64,000 nt of DNA from Actinomycetota bacterium (GTDB lineage Bacteria; Actinomycetota; Actinomycetes; S36-B12; UBA10799), in contig JACJWU010000001.1 of NCBI GenBank assembly GCA_020636995.1, positions 620,001-684,000 of the forward strand. The letters run 5' to 3'. How positions within the stretch are numbered: position 1 is the first letter of the stretch; each line of letters starts with the position of its first letter. The notes beneath the pieces are model-generated. The model was not told the DNA's origin, searched no databases, and saw only the letters and a program-made list of their open reading frames with translations. Made by a program: the position numbers and the translations under genes. Positions 25,844-34,900 of this stretch are shown here, in pieces.

Positions 25844-26371
25844 TCAGCCACTCCCCGGGTCCCGGACCGGGATGACCACTTCGTTCTTGCGCAGGAACCA
25901 CGGCGTCCACGGTGGGTCGAAACGTGCGTAGCGCGGTGGACCTGCCACTTCGAGGTGGGCCCGCGCCACCATAGCGAGCAGCTCATTCGTGTGCGCCTGG
26001 TAACTGCTTCGTGACCAGCGCCCGGAGAGCGTGACCGCGGCCGCTGTTTGGGCCGGTATTCGACGGGTGCGTATGGCGGTGTCCAGCGGCTCCGGCAAGT
26101 CGTCGGGCGCCATGTCTGAAGGCATCACGAAACCCACCACGAAGACACCACTTCTGGGGTCCTGCTCCTGAACAACCGGCGCAGTCATCGCGACTTTGCG
26201 TGAGGCGCGGTTGTGCCCCCCGATGTACCGGGCGAGTTTCGGAAACGCAAGGTTCCCCGCCACCCCGAACGGGGCGGTGACATCTGTTTCAGCCACAACG
26301 TGTTCGGGGTACCGGCGCAATTCGAATCCGGAGTACCGCTGGAGGACTTCGTACGGTTGGTGTTCGGTCAT
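25844..26371 (-). CDS. SOUL heme-binding family protein
   Basis: A 175-residue protein of the SOUL/HBP family. Visible signature parts are YEVLQRYSGFELRRYPEHVV, the NRASRKVAMTAPVVQE loop and the conserved end PWTPWFLRKNEVVIPV. Family members bind heme or other tetrapyrroles. There is no signal peptide. I use the ATG at 26371 because MTEHQPYEVLQRY is the usual beginning. Its end is near the start of the MFS gene in the same direction. Confidence 0.85.
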   Translation of the reverse strand: MTEHQPYEVLQRYSGFELRRYPEHVVAETDVTAPFGVAGNLAFPKLARYIGGHNRASRKVAMTAPVVQEQDPRSGVFVVGFVMPSDMAPDDLPEPLDTAIRTRRIPAQTAAAVTLSGRWSRSSYQAHTNELLAMVARAHLEVAGPPRYARFDPPWTPWFLRKNEVVIPVRDPGSG

Positions 26372-26445
26372 GGACTCACCCCTGTGCTCCACCGTACGCC
26401 GGTCGGCGGGGCAGATCGGTCCGACGTAGCACGGACCCGGCAGTC

Positions 26446-26494
26446 CGATGGGGTTCAGCGCCCTACGAACCTATCTACCTGCACGAACCCCACC
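26446..26494. repeat. second locus of the 19-bp motif family
   Basis: ATGGGGTTCAGCGCC begins near 26448 on the plus strand. The minus strand at 26494-26471 reads TGGGGTTCGTGCAGGTAGAT, which differs by one base from the unit at 14905-14927. The two halves form an imperfect palindrome in the gap between the SOUL and DUF3291 genes. Confidence 0.5.
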
Positions 26495-26516
26495 CAACTG
26501 CTTCACATGAGTCACG

Positions 26517-26978
26517 TCAGGCCCGGTAGGGGAAGGTCTCGCGCAACGTGAATGCGAACGGCGAAGGACCGTGTTCGCGCAGACTGCGTACCCGTGCCTC
26601 CGCCTCCGCCGTCGTGGGGCGGTGGCCCGCCGGCACCCACCAGAGCGCAGTCGTCGCCTCGGGAACCTTGTGGAACCACTCCCTGCGGCGTCGCAGCATC
26701 GCGACGTGGCGCCCGTCGTAGATGTAGTCCTTGAGCGCATCCACCGATTCCCACGTCGACAGGTTCACGATCACGCCCGCTGAGTCCTCCACATCCCAGG
26801 CGAACGCGGCGATCCCAGTGGCGTTGCCGGACTCGTCTGCCAGTCGCCACACGAACCCCGGCGCGTTCTCGGCATCGGTGTTCACCTCGTCGAGCGCCGC
26901 CACGAAGTCCGCCAGTTCTTCGGATTCCAGGGGAGCGACCAAGCGGGCGATATTGACCTGCGCGAGGTGGTGTGTCAC
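26517..26978 (-). CDS. DUF3291 family protein
   Basis: A 153-residue soluble protein. The N-terminus HHLAQVNIARLVAPL, the central VNLSTWESVDALKDYIY and AMLRRRREWFHKV, and the end LWWVPAGHRPTTAEAEAR match the DUF3291 pattern, a dimeric alpha/beta-barrel fold related to antibiotic monooxygenase-like proteins. The function is unknown. The start codon is GTG. It is divergent from the acyl-CoA dehydrogenase gene, with a 290-bp gap holding that operon's promoter. Confidence 0.8.
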   Translation of the reverse strand: MTHHLAQVNIARLVAPLESEELADFVAALDEVNTDAENAPGFVWRLADESGNATGIAAFAWDVEDSAGVIVNLSTWESVDALKDYIYDGRHVAMLRRRREWFHKVPEATTALWWVPAGHRPTTAEAEARVRSLREHGPSPFAFTLRETFPYRA

Positions 26979-27148
26979 GCCGTCACACTAGCCAACTCGA
27001 TCAGATCGATGAATCCGAGTGAAGACCGGTTGCGGGTGCGTGCGCGCCGCGAGGGCTGGAAGATGATGCGCACGTCGCAACCTCGCAGCCGCGACCCGGC
27101 GCGCCACTGCGACCGTACCCCGGACGGACTGCGCGGACTCGCTTCCTT

Positions 27149-27175
27149 GTTAACCGGACGGGAACACCGGGTAAC
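27149..27175. promoter_or_regulatory. candidate operator upstream of the lipid-synthase operon
   Basis: GTTAACC at 27149-27155 and GGGTAAC at 27169-27175 form an imperfect inverted repeat with a 13-bp spacer, 93 bp before the acyl-CoA dehydrogenase start. It is the most symmetric site in this 290-bp gap. A TetR-like regulator is a possibility, but none is encoded nearby. I could not place -10/-35 boxes with confidence. Confidence 0.35.
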
Positions 27176-27268
27176 ACTCCCGTTTCCGCCCCACAGGTCA
27201 CTTCGAACACAGTGCGGGACCTACCGGTACCCAATAGCCTGAGCGTGGGTGCCCGCGGGAGGAAACAC

Positions 27269-28933
27269 ATGAACGCTGAACAGGGGTTGGACGCCGAGAC
27301 GCTCGGCCAGATGCTGGAGGGGCTGCAGGAGTACCTCGACGGCGAACTGCCCCCTGAGCGCCAACTGGAGCTCGACCACGAGGACATCTGCCCCGAGGAC
27401 ACCGTGCGCGCCATGTCCACCGACATGGGCATCCAACTGGTCTTCGTGCCCGAGGCCTACGGCGGAATGGGTGGTGGTGCGTTCGACTCGTACCGGCTCT
27501 GCGAGGTCATGGCGCGCAAGGACATCGGTCTGGCCACCGCCATCTTCGCCACCTTCCTGGGCAGTGACCCCATCCTGGTCGGGGCCACTGAGGAGCAGAA
27601 GGAGAAGTGGCTGGGCGCGATCGCCGAGGACGGCATCGTGTTCGCCTACGGCGCCACTGAGCCCGAGGCGGGGTCCGACCTGGGCGCGATGAAGACCAAG
27701 GCCGTCCCGATCGAGGTCGACGGCGAGATCACCGGCTATCGCATCAGCGGCGCGAAGCAGTGGATCTCCAACGGCTCCATCGCCGACGCCACGACCATCC
27801 TGGCCCTGGCCCCTGCCGGCCCCACCTGGTTCGTCCTCGAGAAGGGCATCGCCGGTTTCTCCAGCGCCAAACCCGAGGACAAGCACGGGATCCGGCTGTC
27901 GAACACCGCGGCGCTGTTCCTGGACAACGTCGAGGTGCCGATCGAGAACCTGGTCGGCGGCGTCGAAGGCAAAGGCCTCGTTCAGGCCCAGCAGGTCTTC
28001 GGATACACCCGCGTGATGGTCGCCGCCTTCGGCCTCGGCGGTGGCTGGGAGGCAGTGGACCGCGCGATCGAGTACTCGAAGACGCGCAACTCCGGCGGGT
28101 CGCCCCTGGCCGAGAAGCAGGGGTACACGCACAAGTTGATCGTGCCCCACGTCGCCCGACTCGAGGCGGCGCGCGCCTACATCGAAGAGACCGCAACGCG
28201 CATCGACGGCGGCGAGGGCCACGACGGGGCGCTCAACACCGAGGGCGCGGTGGCCAAATACCTGGCCACCGAGTCGGGTAACCGCGCTGCGGAGGACGCC
28301 ATCCAGGCCCTCGGCGGGTACGGCTTCACCCGCGAGTACGTCGTCGAGAAGATCAAACGGGACGTACGCATCACCACTATCTACGAGGGCACCTCGGAGA
28401 TCCTCGAGATGACCATCGCCCGTGACCGCTGGCAACAGCACCTGAAGTCCCGCGGTACGTACTACCTGACAGCCGCACAGGAGATGGCCGCCCTTCACGC
28501 GAAGAACCCGAATGTGGGTGCCGACGTCTCCGCCCTGGCACTCGAGGCCCTCGCGGGGGTGTTCGCCGCCTGCCAGGCCGGCCGGCTCACCCGCAACCAG
28601 CATGTGCTGTTCCGCCTCGGCGAACTCGTCGCCAACGTGGAGTGTTCAGCCGCGCTGTGCCGACGTGCCGCCGCCGCAGCCGACGGCACCCTGGTGGAGA
28701 AGGCCGACCGCCGCTTCGACGCCGACGCCCTTGCGATCATCGCCCGGATCTTCGCCCGGGAGGCCGCCATGAAGGCCGCGGAGGAGGGCATGCGCTGGGT
28801 TGTCGGTTCCTCCGACCCCGCACTGGGGCTGGCAGCAACGCTGCCGACCGCTCTACGTCTGGACGACGTCCGCGCCGCACAAGCGGGACTCATCTCCGAC
28901 ATGACCGCCCTGGCCGATGTCCTCTACGCCTGA
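27269..28933 (+). CDS. acyl-CoA dehydrogenase of the secondary-lipid operon
   Basis: A 554-residue flavoprotein. It has the acyl-CoA dehydrogenase order: an N-terminal helical domain with VPEAYGGMGGGAFDSYRLCE; a middle beta domain with FAYGATEPEAGSDLGAMKT and GAKQWISNGSIAD; and a C-terminal helical domain with QALGGYGFTREYVVEK and TTIYEGTSEILEMTIARD, where the catalytic Glu is expected in YEGT. An extra C-terminal segment of about 150 residues follows, as in long-type dehydrogenases. A GGGAGGAA site precedes the ATG. It oxidises acyl-CoA to trans-2-enoyl-CoA. Its position 32 bp before the megasynthase gene suggests it acts on that pathway's acyl chain. Confidence 0.88.
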   Translation: MNAEQGLDAETLGQMLEGLQEYLDGELPPERQLELDHEDICPEDTVRAMSTDMGIQLVFVPEAYGGMGGGAFDSYRLCEVMARKDIGLATAIFATFLGSDPILVGATEEQKEKWLGAIAEDGIVFAYGATEPEAGSDLGAMKTKAVPIEVDGEITGYRISGAKQWISNGSIADATTILALAPAGPTWFVLEKGIAGFSSAKPEDKHGIRLSNTAALFLDNVEVPIENLVGGVEGKGLVQAQQVFGYTRVMVAAFGLGGGWEAVDRAIEYSKTRNSGGSPLAEKQGYTHKLIVPHVARLEAARAYIEETATRIDGGEGHDGALNTEGAVAKYLATESGNRAAEDAIQALGGYGFTREYVVEKIKRDVRITTIYEGTSEILEMTIARDRWQQHLKSRGTYYLTAAQEMAALHAKNPNVGADVSALALEALAGVFAACQAGRLTRNQHVLFRLGELVANVECSAALCRRAAAAADGTLVEKADRRFDADALAIIARIFAREAAMKAAEEGMRWVVGSSDPALGLAATLPTALRLDDVRAAQAGLISDMTALADVLYA

Positions 28934-28965
28934 CCACACCGCTCGACACTCCCAGGAGAAGCACC

Positions 28966-31900
28966 ATGGCCCAGCCCGAGCCGATCGCCATCGTCGGGAT
29001 CAGCGCGATCATGCCCGACGCGCCCACTGCCGAGGATTTCTGGAGCAACATCCGAGGCGGACGGTACTCGATCAGTGATGTTCCGGCCGACCGCTGGGAT
29101 CCGGCGTTGTACTACGACGCCGACCCCTACACCGCGGAGGACAAGACCTACTCGAAGATCGGCGGCTGGGTCCGGGAGTTTCCCTGGGAGCCGATGGCGT
29201 GGCGCCTGCCGATCCCGCCGAGCGTGGCCGCGCACTTCGACGATGGCCAGAAGTGGTCGGTCAGCGCCTCCCGCTCGGCCCTGCTCGATGCCGGCTGGCC
29301 CGACTGGGATGTGGACTCAGACCGGGTGGGCGTGATCCTCGGCAGTGCCCTCGGTGGCGACAAGTACGTGCGCACGACCTTGCGTATCGCCTATCCGGAG
29401 TTCGAGCAGGAACTCGCAGCATCACCCTCTTTCGCGGCACTACCGGCCGAGGTCCAGAGCGCTATCCGCTCCGAAGCCCGCGAGCGGTTCCTCTCCGGCC
29501 TTCCGACCATCACCGAGGACACCATGCCGGGCGAGTTGTCGAACGTCATGGCAGGCCGGGTCTCGGCGCTGTTCAATCTGCGCGGGCCGAACTTCACCTC
29601 CGACGCCGCGTGCGCCTCGGCACTGGCGGCCATGAACGCTGCCGTGGCCGGTCTGCAGGCCCACCACTACGACGCCTGTGTCTCCGGTGGCGTCGACCAC
29701 AACATGAGCCCCGGCGCCTTCGTGAGGTTCTGCAAGATCGGCGCCCTGTCGGCAACGGGGACCCGGCCCTTCGATGCAGGGGCTGACGGCTTCGTGATGG
29801 GCGAGGGTGCTGCCCTGTTCGTACTCAAGCGACTCTCGGATGCAGAGAAGGCCGGGGATCACGTCTACGCGGTGATCCTCGGGATCGGTGGCTCGTCCGA
29901 CGGTAAGGGCAAGGGCATCACCGCGCCCAACCCGATCGGACAGAAGCTTGCGGTTTCCCGGGCGTGGCAGAACGCGGGAGTCGATCCGAGTTCCATCGGG
30001 ATGCTGGAGGCACACGGTACGTCCACCCGGGTGGGAGACGCCACCGAACTCGGTGCCCTCGACGAGATCTTCGCCGCCTACGGGTTGACCCCGGGGTCCA
30101 TCGCCCTGGGCTCGGTCAAGTCGAACATCGGACATCTGAAGGCCGCCGCGGGCGCCGCGGGCATGTTCAAGACGGTGATGAGCCTGAACGACAAGGTCCT
30201 TCCCCCGAGCCTGCACTTCCACGACCCCAACCCCAACGTGGACTGGGCCTCGACCCCGTTCCGCGTCAACACCGAACTGCGCGAATGGACGCACTCCGGT
30301 CAGGACCCGCGCCGCGCCGGTGTGAGCGCCTTCGGCTTCGGCGGGACCAACTTCCACATCGCTCTCGAGGAGTACCAGCCCGGACGACACAAGGCACCCG
30401 ACGCCGCCCGCACCTTCGCCGGAGCGGACATCGGGACCGCGACTGCCGCACCGGTCACCCATGCGGCTGCCCCAGACGCCGAACGCAAGGCCCCCCTGCG
30501 CGGCGCGGCCGTGATCGGCGGCCGCGATGAGGCCGAGGTCGTCGCGCGACTGAAGTCGCTGTCCACCGAGGCTGCGGCCGGCCGCACCCCTGCCCAGGTG
30601 CCACCCGACTCCTCGCTGGCGTCTGCCGCGATCCGTGTGGCGATCGACTTCGCCGATGCCCCCGATCTGGCGAAGAAAGCCGACAAGGCCGTTCAAGCGT
30701 TCAGCGCCGACAACCCGGCGATGTGGAAACTGCTGCGCTCGCAGGGTGTGTTCGTCGGCCGCGGCCCGGCGCCCAAGGTCGCGTTCCTGTTCACCGGGCA
30801 AGGGTCTCAGTACGTCAACATGCTGGCTGGCCTGCGCGATCACGAACCCATCGTGCGGGCGGTCTACGACGAGGCCGACCGGATCATGACGCCGCTGTTG
30901 GGTAAGCCCCTGTCGGACTTCGTGTTCGGCGACTCCGCGGACCCAGAAGCGGTCTCCCGCCTCGAAGCACAACTCATGCAGACCGAGATCACGCAACCCG
31001 CGGTGCTCACCACCGACACTGCGCTGACGCACCTGATGGCCGCTTACGGGATCACCCCCGATCTGGTGATGGGCCACAGCCTCGGGGAGTATGGCGCGCT
31101 CGTTGCCTCCGGCGCGCTGAGTTTCGACGCCGCTCTGGAGGCCGTCAGCGCCCGCGGCCGGGAGATGACACACGTCTCCACCGACGACAACGGCGCGATG
31201 GCCGCGGTCTTCGGTCCACTTCCCGACATCGAGCGGATCGTGGCGGAGGTGGACGGCTACGTCGTCGTGGCCAACATCAACTCCAACACCCAAGCCGTCG
31301 TCGGCGGCGCGACCAGCGCAGTCGAGGCAGCCGTGACCGCGTTCCAAGCGGCCGGGATGACGGCCGTGCGCATCCCCGTCTCGCATGCGTTCCACACGCA
31401 GATCGTGGCCCCGGCCAGCGAGCCGCTGAAGGTCGCGATGCGCCGCCTTCAGGTGCGTGCACCCGAGTTGCCCATCGTGGCGAATGTGACCGGTGACTTC
31501 TATCCGGCCACCGCAGACACGGAGACCATGCTGGAGATCCTCGGTAGGCAGATCGCCGAGCCGGTGCAGTTCGTCAAGGGACTGCAGACCCTGTACGACG
31601 CCGGCGCGCGGGTCTTCGTGGAGGTCGGCCCGAAGAAAGCCCTGCACGGATTCGTCGAAGAGGTCCTCGGTTCGGAACACGACGACGTCCTGGCGCTGTT
31701 CACCAACCACCCCAAACTCGGCGACATCGCCTCGTTCAACCAGGCGCTGTGCGGGCTATACGCGGCAGGTCTCGGCCTCTCACCGGCGACCCCCGCGACA
31801 GTGCCCGCACCGGCGCCGGCTCCGGCTCCGGCGGCGCTCGCCGAACCTGCGCTCGCCGCCGCCCCCACGACCCCGAGGATCCCCATGTCGAACGACCGCT

Positions 31901-34900
31901 ACGAGGAACTGGGCCGGCTGTTCGCCGGCGTGTTGGAGCAGGGCCTGCGCGTCTACGCGGGCGAGCCCTCAAGCGCGGCTGCGGGCACGTCCGGCCAAGC
32001 GACGGTCTCGAGTGCCCCGGTGGCCATCACGGGTGCTGCCCTGGGCCTGCCGGGCGTGGACCGCGTCTTCGACGATGAGAACCTCGCCCACATCCTTGAC
32101 GGGCAGCAGTTCATCGACGTGATCCCGCACCGCTTCCGTGAGGCGATCGTCGACAAACGGATCACCAGGTTGGTGAAGAAGGCCGGGCAGGACCCGGTGT
32201 TCGAGACCATCGAGGACGAGGCCGGTGTCATCAAGCTGGCCGGCCGCGGCGCGCCGTTGGATGTCGTCGAGGAGTTCGGGGTCGAGGCTGCTCGCGACGC
32301 CGCCCTGGACCGCACCACGCGCCTGGCCCTGGGCGCCGGGTTCGATGCCTTGCGTGACGCGGGAATCCCCCTGGTCATGCGCTACCGATCGACCACGCTG
32401 GGCACGTCGCTACCCGACAGATGGGGACTGCCGGAGTCCATGCGCGACGACACCGGCGTCATCTTCGCCTCGGCCTTCCCCGGGTACGGGGAATTCGCCG
32501 CCGACATCGAGAAGTACATGACCGACCGTGGCCGGCGCGAGCAGGTCCTTGCCCTGGAAGCCGTGCGGGCACGGATGACCGGCTCTGAACCTGCGGCCGC
32601 CGAGGTGGATCGGCGGATCGCGGAACTGCGCCACCTGCTGGAGGTCGAGCGCTTCGAGTACGACCGCCGCTTCATCTTCCGCTGTCTGGCGATGGGGCAC
32701 TCTCAGTTCGCCGAGTTGATCGGCGCCCGCGGCCCCAACACGCAGATCAACGCCGCCTGCGCGAGCACCACCCAGGCGGTATCGCTGGCCGAGGACTGGA
32801 TCCGCACCGGTCGCTGTCGCCGTGTGATCGTCGTGTCCGCCGACGACGTGAGCAGCGATGTCCTGCTGCCCTGGGTCGGCTCGGGCTTCCTGGCTTCCGG
32901 CGCGGCCGCCATCGAGGACGTCGCCAGCGAGGTCGCCACCCCGTTCGACCGCCGCCGTCACGGAATGATCGTCGGCATGGGCGCAGCTGCGTTCGTCGTG
33001 GAGTCCCCTCAGTCGGCGGCCGAACGGGGACTACAGCCGATCTGCGAGGTGCTCGCGTCCGTCACCGCGAACAGCGCCTTCCACGGCACCCGCCTCGACG
33101 TGGACCACGTCGGCCAGGTCATGGAGAGCTTGATCACCACCGCGGAGGCCCGCGGGATCGACCGTACACAGATCGCCCCCCAGACGGTGTTCGTCTCCCA
33201 CGAGACCTACACTCCGGCTCGTGGCGGCTCCGCGGCAGCGGAGATCAACGCCCTGCGCCGGGTGTTCGGCGACGCTGCGAGTTCCATCGTGATCACCAAC
33301 ACCAAGGGATTCACCGGCCACGCGATGGGCGCCGGCATCGAGGACGTCGTGGCGATCAAGGCGCTGGAGACCGGGATCGTCCCGCCGGTGCCCAATTACA
33401 AGGAGCCCGACCCCGAGCTCGGCACCTTGAATCTGTCCGTCGGCGGCGCCTACCCGGTGAATTATGCACTGCGTCTGGCCGCGGGCTTCGGCTCGCAGAT
33501 CGCGATGACCCTTCTGCGCTGGACCCCTATGCCCGACGGCCGTCGGCGCACACCCAGCGAGCTCGGATACGCCTACCGCATCGTGGACAAGGCCGCCTGG
33601 GAGCGCTGGCTGGCTGACGCCGCCGGTCGGGCCGGCGCCGTCCTCGAGGTGGACCACCGTCGATTGAGGATCGTCGACGCTGGCGCCCCGTCTGCGGCCC
33701 CAGCCGCTCCCTCCGTCCCGGAGGCTCCTGCCGCGCCCGTTCCGGTGCCCGCCGCGCCTGAAGCACCTGCCGCGCCCAGCACCCCGACCGCCGACCCCTT
33801 GACCGCGCAGGTCGTGGGGATCGTCTCGGAGATGACCGGCTACCCACCGGAGTTGCTGGACGTCGACCTCGACCTCGAAGCCGACCTCGGCGTCGACACC
33901 GTCAAACAGGCCGAAGTCTTCGCCGCCGTGCGCGAGCAGTTCGGTGTGGAACGCGACGAGAACCTGCAACTGCGCGACTTCCCCACCCTCACCCACGTGA
34001 TCGGCTGGGTCCGCGACAAGACCGGCATCGCACCGGTAGCTGCGGCCCCCGCCGCGCCTGAAGCACCTGCCGCCGCTGCACCCGCACCAACAGCCGCACC
34101 GGCCGACGAGGTGAGCGACACCGTCGTGGCCATCGTCGCCGAGATGACCGGCTACCCCGCCGAACTGCTCGACCTCGACCTCGACCTCGAAGCCGACCTC
34201 GGCGTCGACACCGTCAAACAGGCCGAAGTCTTCGCCGCCGTCCGCGAACAGTTCGGCGTCGAACGCGACGAGAACCTGCAACTACGCGACTTCCCCACCC
34301 TCACCCACGTCATCGGCTGGGTCCGCGACAAGACCGGCATCGCACCAGTAGCTGCGACCCCCGCCGCGCCTGAAGCACCTGCCGCCGCGGCACCGGCGGC
34401 CAGCGACGCGCCGGCGGCCAGCGACGCGACAAGCGATGAGGTCACCGAAGCGGTGGTGGCCATCGTCGCCGAGATGACCGGCTACCCCGCCGAACTGCTC
34501 GACCTCGACCTCGACCTCGAAGCCGACCTCGGCGTCGACACCGTCAAACAGGCCGAAGTCTTCGCCGCCGTCCGCGAACAGTTCGGCGTCGAACGCGACG
34601 AGAACCTGCAACTACGCGACTTCCCCACCCTCACCCACGTCATCGGCTGGGTCCGCGACAAGACCGGCATCGCACCAGTAGCTGCGACCCCCGCCGCGCC
34701 TGAAGCACCTGCCGCCGCGGCACCGGCGGCCAGCGACGCGCCGGCGGCCAGCGACGCGACAAGCGATGAGGTCACCGAAGCGGTGGTGGCCATCGTCGCC
34801 GAGATGACCGGCTACCCCGCCGAACTGCTCGACCTCGACCTCGACCTCGAAGCCGACCTCGGCGTCGACACCGTCAAACAGGCCGAAGTCTTCGCCGCCG

